A stretch of DNA of 64,000 nt from Polyangium fumosum (GCF_005144585.1 NZ_SSMQ01000043.1:45766-109765); one strand, 5' to 3'; positions 48,850 through 57,833 are shown, numbered from the stretch's first letter. The notes: generated by a model from the letters alone, not told the origin. Numbers and translations are program-made.

Positions 48850-49592
48850 GTCCCCGGTTCTCCCCCGAGGCCCCGCGGAAGCAAGAGCCCCCGACCGGCG
48901 AACCCCGTCATGCGGTCGATCGTCTGGAGGAAGGCGTCGTAGAGCAGATCGTTGCCGCGGAGGGTCCAGAGCACCTCGGCGTTCGCCCAGGCGGCGTCCC
49001 GCGCCTTCCGCACGCTCCAGACCGCCATCATGTTGTCCACGCGGCCGAGGGCCTCCTCGACGTCCCGCAAAAACCCCGTCGCGAGCTTCTTCGTGGCGAC
49101 CTTCTCCGCGTCCTCGAGGATCTCGTTGATGAGGAGGTAATCATCAAAAAACCCCGTCCCGCGCCGCGGCTCGATGCTCTTGCGGGTGCACGTCTCCACG
49201 ACCGCGATCGCGAGGTCGTGGTTGATGTGCGCGTTCATGCCGCAGAGGGCGTGCTGGAGCCGGGCGATCGAGCGATCGTGCCGGGCCTCGAAGAGCGGCT
49301 GCCAGGCGCGCGGCGAGGAGCCCGGGGCGCCGAGCTCGGCGACGAACGCGTCGAAGTAGAGGGCCGCGAACACCACGTCGAGCTCTTCGATCAGCACGGG
49401 CGTCGAGAACCGCCCCCGATCGAGCTCCTGGCGGATGCGGTCCGTCACGAAGGCGTAGAGCTCGTTGAAGGCGTGGACGCCGTCGGCGCTCGGCAGGGCG
49501 CCGTGGATCATCTCCATCACGGCGAGCACGTCGTGGATGGAGCGCAGCGGGCGCGACAGGATCCGTTCGGCGAGGGATTCGCGGCTGGTCAT
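48846..49592 (-). CDS. DUF5995 family protein
   Basis: 248 residues from the ATG at 49592. DUF5995 signatures: LPSADGVHAFNELYAFVTDRI, LDVVFAALYFDAF and LCGMNAHINHDLAIAVV, followed by a DYLLINEILEDAE helix. The histidines in NAHINHD suggest a metal or catalytic site but the family has no assigned function. Cytoplasmic. Coupled to the hypothetical gene downstream by a 4-bp overlap. Confidence 0.85.
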   Translation of the reverse strand: MTSRESLAERILSRPLRSIHDVLAVMEMIHGALPSADGVHAFNELYAFVTDRIRQELDRGRFSTPVLIEELDVVFAALYFDAFVAELGAPGSSPRAWQPLFEARHDRSIARLQHALCGMNAHINHDLAIAVVETCTRKSIEPRRGTGFFDDYLLINEILEDAEKVATKKLATGFLRDVEEALGRVDNMMAVWSVRKARDAAWANAEVLWTLRGNDLLYDAFLQTIDRMTGFAGRGLLLPRGLGGEPGT

Positions 49593-49626
49593 GCCCCCCG
49601 AGGTTAGCCCAGGGGAAGCGCGCGCA

Positions 49627-51744
49627 TCAAAGATCGAGCTGCATGCCGAGCTCGACGACGCGCTCGGGCGGCAGGTTGAAGAAGTTCGTCGCCCCGGTCG
49701 CGTTGCGCGACAGGAAACCAAACACCGTCTCCGACACCTTGTCCATCTTCCCGTTGCCCGTGGCGAGCAGGGTCTCGCGGCCGAGGTAGTACGTCGTCTC
49801 GTCGGGCTCGATCCGCAGGCCGAGCTTGGCCTTGGCCACGGCGAGCAGCACGGGGACGTTCGTGTCCTCCATGAAGCCGGAGCGGAAGATGATCCGGTAG
49901 AAGTCGTCGGCGATGAGCGAGGCCTCGACCCGCTGCTCCGGCGGCACGCGCGGGATGCGCTCGGGAATCACGGTCACGAGCAGGACGACCTTCTGGAGCG
50001 CCTTGCTGCGGCTGACGTGGTGGAGCAGGACGGGCGGCGCCTCCTCGGCGCTCGACGTGAGGAAGACCGCGGCGCCGTCCACGCGGGCGGCGGTCTTGCC
50101 GGTGCGCAGCTCCTCCAGCACCTCGACGAGCGGCCGGGTGCGCTTCTTGAACTCCTGGCCGAGCAGCGTGCGGCCCTTCCGCCAGATCGCCATGCAGACG
50201 AAGATCATCGAGGCGATGAGGAACGGCACGTAGCCGCCATCGAAGAACTTGAGCAGGTTCGCCCCCAGGAACGCGAGGTCGAACGTGAGGAAGAGCAGGA
50301 GCAGGGGGAGCGCCTTCGCGAGCGACCAGTGCCAGCGCTCCCGCACGACGACGAAGAAGATGATCGACGTGATGGTCATGGAGCCGGTGACGGCGAGGCC
50401 GTAGGCGGAGGCGAGCTTCGACGACTCCCGGAAGGAGAGGACGAGCACCATACACGCGGCGAACAGGGCCCAGTTCACCTCGGGGATGTAGATCTGGCCC
50501 TCGGTCTCCGAGGAGGTGTGCTTGACCTGGACGCGCGGGAGGAAGCCGAGCTGCACGCCCTGCCGCGTGAGGGAGTAAGCGCCGGAGATCATGGCCTGCG
50601 AGGCGATGACGGCGGCCGCCGTGGCGAGGGCGACGAGCGCGTACGTGGCCGGGCCCTTGGGGACGAGGGAGAAAAACGGGTTCGCGGCGGCCTCGGGGTG
50701 CTGGAGGAGGAGCGCGCCCTGGCCGAAGTAGTTCAAGGCCAGCGACGGCATGACCATGCCGTACCAGGCATACGTGATCGGCTTGCGGCCGAAATGCCCC
50801 ATGTCCGCGTAGAGCGCCTCGCCGCCGGTCACGCAGAGGACGACGGAGCCGAGGATGACGAACGCGTGCCACTTGTTGGTGAGGAAAAACGTGACCGCGT
50901 ACGCCGGGTTCATGGCCGCGAGGACGGCGGGGTTCTTGACGACGTAATACGCCCCGAGGCCCCCGAGCGTGAGGAACCAGAGGATCATGATCGGCCCGAA
51001 GACCCTGCCGATCCCGGCGGTCCCGCGCTTCTGGACCCAGAAGAGGCCGAGCAAGATGACGACGGAGATCGGCAAGACCGCCGGCTTGAGGGAGCTCGCC
51101 CCGACGGCGAGGCCCTCGACGGCGCTGAGGACGCTGATGGCCGGGGTGATGACGCCGTCGCCGTAGAGGAGCGAGGCGCCGAAGAGGACGAGGGCGGCGA
51201 TCCAGCCGATGCGCGTCTTGTTCTTCGGCCGGAGGTTCTCGGGCACGAGCGCGAGGAGCGCCATGGTGCCGCCTTCGCCTTCGTTGTCCGCTCGGAGGAC
51301 GAAGGTGAGGTATTTCACGGCGACGACCATGGAGAGGGACCAGAACATGAGGGAGAGGAGGCCGAGGACGTTCTCCGGGCTGGCCTGGACCCCATGGGGC
51401 GCGGTGACGCACTCCTTGACGGCGTAGAGGGGGCTCGTGCCGATGTCGCCAAAGACGACGCCAAGGGCCGCGAGGACGAGGCCCGGGAGCGCGCCGGGGG
51501 CGTGGGCATGGCCGTGGCCGTGGCCGCCGGGGGCGTGTCCGTCGGGGTGGGCGCCGGGGGCGGCTGCGCCGGGGGCCGCGGTTGCGGCGGCGGCGTCGGC
51601 GGCGGCGTCGGCGGCGGCCATGGCAGCAGCCTCGGCGTGGACCTGGAAGGCGCCGACGATGCTGGGTTCGTCGGCCATGGCAAGGGGCGGCTCGGAAGCG
51701 GCGGGCGAGGCTGCTTTCGGGGCCGCAGTCGGGTCGTCGTTCAT
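49627..51744 (-). CDS. kup: Low-affinity potassium transporter of the Kup/HAK/KT family
   Basis: 705 residues. The core from about residue 83 is typical Kup: VLAALGVVFGDIGTSPLYAV, EGGTMALLALV, and a 12-helix body with a cytoplasmic C-terminal domain. It takes up K+ with protons. The first ~82 residues are unusual: an Ala-rich stretch ends in a His-rich cluster (six His between 66 and 81, HPDGHAPGGHGHGHAHAP), a likely metal-binding tail absent from ordinary Kup. The gene is monocistronic, 34 bp upstream of the DUF5995 start. Confidence 0.92.
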   Translation of the reverse strand: MNDDPTAAPKAASPAASEPPLAMADEPSIVGAFQVHAEAAAMAAADAAADAAAATAAPGAAAPGAHPDGHAPGGHGHGHAHAPGALPGLVLAALGVVFGDIGTSPLYAVKECVTAPHGVQASPENVLGLLSLMFWSLSMVVAVKYLTFVLRADNEGEGGTMALLALVPENLRPKNKTRIGWIAALVLFGASLLYGDGVITPAISVLSAVEGLAVGASSLKPAVLPISVVILLGLFWVQKRGTAGIGRVFGPIMILWFLTLGGLGAYYVVKNPAVLAAMNPAYAVTFFLTNKWHAFVILGSVVLCVTGGEALYADMGHFGRKPITYAWYGMVMPSLALNYFGQGALLLQHPEAAANPFFSLVPKGPATYALVALATAAAVIASQAMISGAYSLTRQGVQLGFLPRVQVKHTSSETEGQIYIPEVNWALFAACMVLVLSFRESSKLASAYGLAVTGSMTITSIIFFVVVRERWHWSLAKALPLLLLFLTFDLAFLGANLLKFFDGGYVPFLIASMIFVCMAIWRKGRTLLGQEFKKRTRPLVEVLEELRTGKTAARVDGAAVFLTSSAEEAPPVLLHHVSRSKALQKVVLLVTVIPERIPRVPPEQRVEASLIADDFYRIIFRSGFMEDTNVPVLLAVAKAKLGLRIEPDETTYYLGRETLLATGNGKMDKVSETVFGFLSRNATGATNFFNLPPERVVELGMQLDL

Positions 51745-51835
51745 CGCGGGGGCGACGCTACACCCAAGCGGGCGGGGGCGGAAGCGGGAGCGGGGGCGGA
51801 GGCGGGGGCGCTCGGACCGATCCGTGACGTCCGTG

Positions 51836-52393
51836 TCAGTCCACGATCTCGAACGGCGCCTCCACGAAGCTCCGGTCCCTCCAGACGAACAGCTTGTGCT
51901 CGTCGACCACGGGCCCCTCGGCGCCCGCGCGCACGCTCGTCACCAGGAACGCGAGCGGCCACAGCGGCCCCGGACCGAGCCGCGCCGGTCCCCCTTCACG
52001 CGCCGGCGGATCTCCCCCCGACATGACCGCGGCGTCGGTCGCGCTGAAGTACGCACCGGCATCGAGGTGCGAGTGGTAAATCACCTTCACCGGGCGCCCG
52101 GCCCCGCGCCCGCGATGCACCGCATCGTTGAGCTTCTTCTCCTCGAAGGCGAAAAACGTGCGCGCCGTCCGGAAGAACGTCTCCGGGTCGATCTGATGCA
52201 GCCTCGCTGCCAAATTCGGCAGGGCCACGATTTCGTCACAAAGCAGCGCGTCACTCGCCGGCCCCACCAGATATCCACAGGCCTCCTCGTCCTTGCCATA
52301 TCGAGCGCGCGCGTCCGCTTCGAGGGCCCGCATGACCGCGCGCGTCAAACGCAGACCGCCGTGCATCCACGGCGCATCGAAGCTCGTCCCCAT
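51836..52393 (-). CDS. JAMM/MPN (Mov34/PAD-1) metalloprotease
   Basis: 185 residues. A full JAMM motif is present: glutamate in EEACGYLVG (about residue 37), then His107-Ser-His109, seven residues, Ser117 and Asp120 (HSHLDAGAYFSATD). Bacterial JAMM proteins cleave isopeptide or C-terminal linkages of ubiquitin-like or sulfur-carrier proteins, or other peptides. No ubiquitin-like, ThiF or MoeB gene is nearby. It diverges from the lysozyme-VgrG operon, with 77 bp between starts. Confidence 0.85.
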   Translation of the reverse strand: MGTSFDAPWMHGGLRLTRAVMRALEADARARYGKDEEACGYLVGPASDALLCDEIVALPNLAARLHQIDPETFFRTARTFFAFEEKKLNDAVHRGRGAGRPVKVIYHSHLDAGAYFSATDAAVMSGGDPPAREGGPARLGPGPLWPLAFLVTSVRAGAEGPVVDEHKLFVWRDRSFVEAPFEIVD

Positions 52394-52470
52394 CGCTCTT
52401 ACCTCGTCTCTCCGTCACCTACCTCGCCGACCCTGCTGAATGCGGCGCCCGGCTGATGTAGGCTGCGCCC

Positions 52471-53157
52471 ATGGACATCAGCCAGGAGGCGATCGACCTC
52501 ATTATCGCCTGGGAAGTGGCCGGAGGCGAGCGCGAGCTCGCGCGGTCCCTGTACGACCGCAGATACACGCACCCGCACTGGCCGGGAAACGAAGCCTCGG
52601 GCCTCACGATCGGCATCGGCTACGACCTCCGCCACCAGACGAACAACTTCGAAGGCGACTGGAAGATGCGGCTCTCCGCCCTGCCGGTGCCCGATGCGTA
52701 CGATCGCCTCCGCGCCTATCTCGGCGTGGGCGGGTCCAGGGCCGCGGAGAGGGCCACGCGCGACATCTCGATCCCCTGGGACGATGCCATGATCGTTTTC
52801 CGCATCCGGCGCCTGCCCTCGTACATCGACCTCGCCAAGAGCGCCTTCCCGGGCGTCGATACCCTGGGGCCCCACGCCTGGGGCGCGCTCACGTCCCTCG
52901 TCTACAACTGCGGCACGAAGACGAAAGACAAACCCCTCAAGAAAAAGGCCTACGACTCCATCCGCGCGGCCATCGCCGCAAGGAGCATCCGCGGCGTCGC
53001 CGATGGCATTCGCGAGATGAAGGCTTTCCACACCGCGGCGACGCCGGAAATCGCCCGCGGGCTCCACCGGCGCCGTGACGCCGAGGCCGCGCTCGTCATG
53101 AGGACGTGGATCCTCGAGGCGGGCGAGGTTGTAAAACCCAACCTGTCCGTAGCTTGA
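52471..53157 (+). CDS. Lysozyme-fold (pesticin/T4-type) putative T6SS effector
   Basis: 228 residues, no signal peptide. The N-terminus places the catalytic Glu15 in IIAWEVAGGE, followed by GLTIGIGYDL with Thr46 and Asp52. This is the E...T/D arrangement of T4-lysozyme and pesticin-type muramidases. It ends 13 bp before vgrG, so it is probably loaded on that VgrG and delivered to the periplasm of target cells to cut peptidoglycan. It cannot reach its own periplasm without T6SS, and no obvious periplasmic immunity protein is next to it. Confidence 0.8.
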   Translation: MDISQEAIDLIIAWEVAGGERELARSLYDRRYTHPHWPGNEASGLTIGIGYDLRHQTNNFEGDWKMRLSALPVPDAYDRLRAYLGVGGSRAAERATRDISIPWDDAMIVFRIRRLPSYIDLAKSAFPGVDTLGPHAWGALTSLVYNCGTKTKDKPLKKKAYDSIRAAIAARSIRGVADGIREMKAFHTAATPEIARGLHRRRDAEAALVMRTWILEAGEVVKPNLSVA

Positions 53158-53170
53158 GCTGGAGACACCG

Positions 53171-55540
53171 ATGAGCACGACCAATCACGCCACCATCGAG
53201 ATCGCGAGCGGCGACTTCCTCGACGTCCGCACCTTCGCCATCAAGCAGGGCATCAACCAGCTCTTCCACATCGACGTCCGCGCCGTCTCGAGGAGCCTCG
53301 ACATCGACTTCGACGAGGTCATCGGCAAGCCCGCGAGCTTCCGCCTGCGCACCTCCCAGGCCTCGCCCACCTGGCAGAGCATCTGCTCGCAGATCGAGCA
53401 GGTGCGCGCGGATGCCCAGGGGCTCGCCACCTACACGCTCACGCTCCAGCCGCGCGCCTGGCTCATGACCCAGCGCAAGAACTACCGCATCTTCCAGTTC
53501 GAGACCGAGCTCGACATCGTGAAGAAGATGCTCGGCGAATGGGGCATCGAGTTCGAGGAGCGCCTCGACCCGGCCAACTACAAGCCGCGCAAGTACCGCT
53601 GCCAGTACGCCGAGACCGACTTCGCCTTCCTCAGCCGCATGCTCGAGGACGCCGGCGCCTCCTACTACTTCGAGCAGAGAGACGACAAGACCGTCCTCAT
53701 CCTCGATGACGCCCCGCACGCGCGCGAGCTCCAAAAGCCCGGGCTGCGCTTCCATGACGAGCCCAACACCACGCTCGACGAGGCGTTCGTCACGCGCGTC
53801 GCCATCCGCCAGCGCGTGCGGCCGGGCAAGGTGACCATCGGCGACCTCGACTATCGCAAGCCGAGCACCAACCAGCCCAGCCTCGCCGCCACCGGCGGCC
53901 TCCCCCAGGAGCAGGCGCTCGAGCAGTTCCACTACGAGCCGGGCGCCTTTCTCTTCAAGCAGAGCGGCGGCGGCGGCAGCACGCCGACGGCCGATGATCG
54001 CGGCAGCTCGCGCACCGACGAGCAGCTCGGCAACGTCAAGACGCAGAATCGCCTGCACGGCAAGCGGGGCTCGGCCAAGCGCATCAGCTTCGAATCGAAC
54101 GCCCTCGACCTCGTCCCCGGCGTCATCGCCAGCGTCAGCAACCACCCCCACCGCACGCTCGGCGCGGACCGTTCACTCCTCGTCACCGAGGCCCTGATCG
54201 AGGGCGATCACGACGGCGATTGGCGCGTGCACGCCGAGGTCGTCCCGACCGACATCCCCTACAAGCCGGACACCAAGACCGCGCGGCCGAAGGTCACCGG
54301 CCTCGAGAGCGCGTCCGTCGTGGGCCCCTCCGGCGAGGAGATCCACACGGACGAGTACGGCCGCGTCCGCCTGCAGTTCCACTGGGATCGCGAGGGCAAG
54401 CGCGACGAGACGAGCTCGTGCTGGGTCCCCACGAGCCAGCCCTGGGCCGGCGCCGGGTTCGGCGGCGTGAACCTCCCGCGGATTGGCCAGGAGGTGCTCG
54501 TGGAGTTTTTGGGCGGCGATCCGGATCGCCCCGTCGTCGTGGGCCGCGTCTTCACCGAGACGCAGCCGCCGCCGTACAAGCTGCCCGACTTCAAAAAGGT
54601 GAGCGGCCTGCGCTCGGAGTCGAGCCCGCGCCTGGTCACCGGCGCGGCCGACGGCAGCAGCACCGGCCTGTCGTCGATGGGAGGTCTCCTCGGCGGGCAG
54701 GCTTCGACGCTCGGCAGCGGGGGCATCGCCGAGACCCTCAACCACCCCTTCTTCCAGGCGAAATCACCCGACCAGCAGACGCACTCCTTCGCCGGGAACG
54801 AGGTCAGCCTCTTCGACCAGCCCGGCAAGCAGCAGATGTACCTCCAGGCCGAGCGCGACATGAACGTCGTCGTCAAGAACACCCAGACGGCCGTGGTCAG
54901 CAATGCGCGGAGCACCCGGGTCGGCACCGACGACGTGCTCGGGGTGAATCACAAGCAGCTCAATGTCATCGGCAACAACCAGACGACGAGCGTCGGCGGC
55001 GATCGTTATATGAGCGTGGTGGGGACCCAGACCCACGACGTCACGGGCGACATCATCGACTGCGGGCAGAAGGATCGGGTCTACGACACCACCAACACCT
55101 TCGCGTCCGCCGCCAAAGTCCACCACCTCATCAGCGAGGAAAAAATCATCCTCCAGGTCGGCAGCTCGACGATCGTGATGCAGCCGAATTTCATCGTGAT
55201 CCAGGCGGACGACGTGTTCATCAACCCCGGCGCGGAAGCGACGCAGAAGGCCGCGAACGGCGAGCGCCCGGAGAAACCCGAGGAGAAAGCGGCGCGCGAG
55301 CAGAAAGCGAAGGACGCCGCCCTCGAAAAAGAGCGGGCGCGCACCGCGTGGGAAAGGATGAACAACGACTACAAGAAAATGCCTGAGTCCCACCGCGAGC
55401 GCATGAGCGAAGAACGAACGGCCGAGTACATGAAGCGGCGCTGGCAGACGCACTACCAGTCGCAGGGCGGCTACCTCGGGAATGGCAACGGCGACCGGAT
55501 CTACAACGGCATCCAGTCGGGCGATTACAAGCTCGATTGA
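53171..55540 (+). CDS. vgrG: VgrG, T6SS spike protein with a C-terminal extension
   Basis: 789 residues. Residues about 5-390 are the gp27-like region (FEEVI-type fold, YAETDFAFLSRMLEDAGASYYFE). Residues about 390-480 are the gp5-like OB region (DEYGRVRLQFHWDREG, SQPWAGAGFGGVNLPRIGQEVLVEFLGGDPDRPVVVGRV), and then the beta-helix (RSTRVGTDDVLGVNHKQ, HKQLNVIGNNQTTSVGGD). The last ~95 residues are a charged helical extension (KPEEKAAREQKAKDAALEKE) and a short globular end. That extension may carry cargo or bind the effector. It follows the muramidase gene on the same strand. Confidence 0.93.
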   Translation: MSTTNHATIEIASGDFLDVRTFAIKQGINQLFHIDVRAVSRSLDIDFDEVIGKPASFRLRTSQASPTWQSICSQIEQVRADAQGLATYTLTLQPRAWLMTQRKNYRIFQFETELDIVKKMLGEWGIEFEERLDPANYKPRKYRCQYAETDFAFLSRMLEDAGASYYFEQRDDKTVLILDDAPHARELQKPGLRFHDEPNTTLDEAFVTRVAIRQRVRPGKVTIGDLDYRKPSTNQPSLAATGGLPQEQALEQFHYEPGAFLFKQSGGGGSTPTADDRGSSRTDEQLGNVKTQNRLHGKRGSAKRISFESNALDLVPGVIASVSNHPHRTLGADRSLLVTEALIEGDHDGDWRVHAEVVPTDIPYKPDTKTARPKVTGLESASVVGPSGEEIHTDEYGRVRLQFHWDREGKRDETSSCWVPTSQPWAGAGFGGVNLPRIGQEVLVEFLGGDPDRPVVVGRVFTETQPPPYKLPDFKKVSGLRSESSPRLVTGAADGSSTGLSSMGGLLGGQASTLGSGGIAETLNHPFFQAKSPDQQTHSFAGNEVSLFDQPGKQQMYLQAERDMNVVVKNTQTAVVSNARSTRVGTDDVLGVNHKQLNVIGNNQTTSVGGDRYMSVVGTQTHDVTGDIIDCGQKDRVYDTTNTFASAAKVHHLISEEKIILQVGSSTIVMQPNFIVIQADDVFINPGAEATQKAANGERPEKPEEKAAREQKAKDAALEKERARTAWERMNNDYKKMPESHRERMSEERTAEYMKRRWQTHYQSQGGYLGNGNGDRIYNGIQSGDYKLD

Positions 55541-55578
55541 GAGAAGCGGCGCGTGGCGCTGGGGGTTCCCCCCCGGCG

Positions 55579-56238
55579 CTACGGCGCGAGGCTTGGCAGG
55601 TCTTTGACGAAGTGCCAGTCCTGGAAGTGGCCTTCGGGGATCGCGCCCACGAAGTCGGCCGCGTCGATCCCCCAGAGGAGGGCCTCGACCCGGTTCGTCG
55701 GCGCGCCTGCGACCAGGCCCGCGGCGTCGACCGTCTTCTGCACGACCTGAAGCGCGATGGGCGCTTTCTCCTCGGGGCGCTTGCTCTGATTGGTGGGCTC
55801 GCCGCCGTAGAAGATGTGCGGCGCGCCGTCGATGATGAGGCCGTTGCACTTCGTGAAGTCGGTCCTGCGGCTCGCGGGCATGCTCTCGATGAAGACGCAG
55901 TTGCTGCCCGTCACCGGCGACTCGTCGTGCTCATCGGTGCGCGTCTGGGGGCTTGCGTTGGCGGCGCGGTTCTTCGCCTCTTCGAGGAAGACGTGCTCGA
56001 CGCCTTTGACGATCTTCTCGGACGCGTCCCTCGGGTTGACGTACTTGTCGATCAAGTTGCCGACAGACTGCGTGGTGCCCGCGACGGTCGCGGCCACCGC
56101 GAAGACGGCGAGCGACGCGCCTCCCGTGAACACGATGAGCGCCCCGAGGGCGATCCCTCCGGCCGTGTAAGCGATCTGGATGTTGAAGCTCTTGTGGTCG
56201 ACGGAGGACGTGACGCGCGCGGCTTGCTCGACAGACAT
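55579..56238 (-). CDS. prePAAR-TM-PAAR spike-tip protein
   Basis: 219 residues from the ATG at 56238 (GGAGG upstream). The N-terminus has AARVTSSVDH at 6-15, matching the prePAAR consensus (AAR...D...H) except Ser for the Asp. A transmembrane pair follows at about 23-56 (GGIALGALIVFTGGASLAV). The PAAR-like segment is at about 108-150 (SMPASRRTDFTKCNGLIIDG, then APHIFYGGEPT). The last ~69 residues are not a recognisable toxin. It is followed upstream on the same strand by the Eag/DcrB gene, the usual chaperone for such TM-containing PAAR effectors. Confidence 0.8.
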   Translation of the reverse strand: MSVEQAARVTSSVDHKSFNIQIAYTAGGIALGALIVFTGGASLAVFAVAATVAGTTQSVGNLIDKYVNPRDASEKIVKGVEHVFLEEAKNRAANASPQTRTDEHDESPVTGSNCVFIESMPASRRTDFTKCNGLIIDGAPHIFYGGEPTNQSKRPEEKAPIALQVVQKTVDAAGLVAGAPTNRVEALLWGIDAADFVGAIPEGHFQDWHFVKDLPSLAP

Positions 56239-56249
56239 GACAAACCCTC

Positions 56250-56681
56250 CTACGACGAACGCCGGACCATCAGCGATCGGCAGAACTCGCCGGCGAACGC
56301 CTCGATGTGCTCGCGGAACGAGGGTCGCCCCGAGAACGTCGCGACCAGGGTGCGATCGGCGAGCTCGATGAAGAGCTGCACCTGGAAGATCACCTCCTGG
56401 TCCTTCTTCCAGCGGATGGCCGCCACGTGATGGCGCACGGGCAGCTCGAGCACGGGCGGCTCGTCCACGTGGAGCATGGGCAAGCGCTTCTGATACTCGG
56501 ACATCGCGATCTCGAAGAGCTTGTCGACCGTCGGGCGATCTGGGCTGAGATCGCGCTGCACGACGAGCCCGACGCGGCTGCCGTCCTCGGTCTGCCATTC
56601 GAGCGTGTGGATCGTCCTGTCGATGTAGCCCGCGGGCACGGCCACCTCGACGTCATCCATGTAATAGGTCGTCGTGTTCAT
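56250..56681 (-). CDS. Eag/DcrB-like (DUF1795) T6SS chaperone
   Basis: 143 residues. Small alpha/beta protein with the DUF1795/DcrB pattern: the N-terminal VEVAVPAGYIDRTIHTLEW, the central VGLVVQRDLSP, and VQLFIELADRTLVATFSG near the end. Eag chaperones of this family hold the transmembrane segments of prePAAR effectors before loading onto VgrG, and the next gene encodes exactly such a protein. Its ATG overlaps the stop of the AAA gene (ATGA, 56678-56681). Confidence 0.8.
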   Translation of the reverse strand: MNTTTYYMDDVEVAVPAGYIDRTIHTLEWQTEDGSRVGLVVQRDLSPDRPTVDKLFEIAMSEYQKRLPMLHVDEPPVLELPVRHHVAAIRWKKDQEVIFQVQLFIELADRTLVATFSGRPSFREHIEAFAGEFCRSLMVRRSS

Positions 56682-57610
56682 TGCGGAGCTCCGAGCCGCA
56701 CGAGGTTCCGGTGTGCTGCCATGGCCACGATCTCCTCGGCGCACGTCGAAACGATCCACTGGTTCGTCGGCGCGAACGACTGGAGGATCTCGAGCTGCCG
56801 ACGCGCCTCCGCCCCGCTGAGGTAGAGCTCCGGCGTATCGAAGAGCACCACCGAGTGGTGCACGCCCACGAGCGCCATCGACGCCGCGATCGCGAACGCC
56901 TGTTTCTCCGACATCGACAGCCGCGACAGCGGCCTCGGCGAGCCGCCCCCCGCGCTCACCACCTCGAGGTCTCCCGCGCTTCCCACCCCTGAAAGCCGGA
57001 GGTGCGGGCAGAGCGCTGCGAACAGCGCCCCGAGCGTATCGGTCCGCGCGGCGTCCGCGCGCCTGAGGATCATGCCCTCGGCGAGCTTCATGAGCCCCGC
57101 GTATTTGTCCGGCCCCCGCGTGAGCCGCTTGCGGCGCTGGTCGCCCACCGGATCGCCCACCGTCGTCGCATACGACGGAAGCCCGCGATCCGCGGGGATA
57201 TAGTCCATCTTGCCGTGCTGCCGATCGTGGTCGTATCGCTCGAGCAGCACGCCGATCGCCGGATCGGGCGCGAGCTCGACCGTGCCCGAGCGCGCGTAGA
57301 TGGACTCGGTCGAAAGGAGCGGCTTCGTGACGCCGACGAACTTCTGCTCGTCCTCCGACATCCACCACTGCATCGAGATCTTCGCGGCCGTGCCCGCCGG
57401 CCCGAGCACATCGTCGAGCCGCGGCCGTGGCCCGTACGCCGCCACGCGCTCCTTGCCTGCGATGATCATCTCGAGCAGACGCGTCTTGCCGCTGCCCGGC
57501 GGCCCCGTCACGACGATCAGATCGGCCGGAACGCCGCCGTCGCGCGCGAAATCCAGCGAGCCGTCGGCAAGCCCCGCGAAACCCTTCCACGCCACGCTGG
57601 CGATTCTCAT
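56678..57610 (-). CDS. AAA ATPase in the T6SS island
   Basis: 310 residues from the ATG at 57610, which has AGGTAGGAG upstream. Walker A VTGPPGSGKTR near residue 34; ABC-like signature LSMSEKQAFAIAASMAL; Walker B SVVLFDTPELYLSGAEA. This places it among stand-alone SMC/OLD-like AAA ATPases. It is coupled to the Eag gene by overlap, so it belongs to the same secretion locus. AAA proteins of this type are not core T6SS parts; it may be an effector-related or regulatory ATPase. Confidence 0.82.
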   Translation of the reverse strand: MRIASVAWKGFAGLADGSLDFARDGGVPADLIVVTGPPGSGKTRLLEMIIAGKERVAAYGPRPRLDDVLGPAGTAAKISMQWWMSEDEQKFVGVTKPLLSTESIYARSGTVELAPDPAIGVLLERYDHDRQHGKMDYIPADRGLPSYATTVGDPVGDQRRKRLTRGPDKYAGLMKLAEGMILRRADAARTDTLGALFAALCPHLRLSGVGSAGDLEVVSAGGGSPRPLSRLSMSEKQAFAIAASMALVGVHHSVVLFDTPELYLSGAEARRQLEILQSFAPTNQWIVSTCAEEIVAMAAHRNLVRLGAPQ

Positions 57611-57633
57611 CGCACTCCTACCTCCGCAGACGG

Positions 57634-57660
57634 CTCTGGCCCCATCCGTCGCGGCCAGAG
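57634..57660. promoter_or_regulatory. Inverted repeat upstream of the AAA-Eag-PAAR operon
   Basis: CTCTGGCC and GGCCAGAG, perfect 8-bp arms with an 11-base spacer, about 25 bp upstream of the AAA start. An operator or leader hairpin is possible. The rest of 57611-57833 shows no gene. Confidence 0.4.
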
Positions 57661-57833
57661 TAGAGAACTGCGGTCGATGGAGGAAGCCTTTGCGTGCGGC
57701 CCCGCCGGGTGTCCTCCCCATTCCGTCGCGGGCGCGGCTCGAGCCGCGGTCGTACACGAACTCCGTTGACCCGCGGAGGGATCTGTGCTGCCCGCCCGCG
57801 AGCCCCAGGGCCCCGGGGGAGGAAGCCCCTGCC

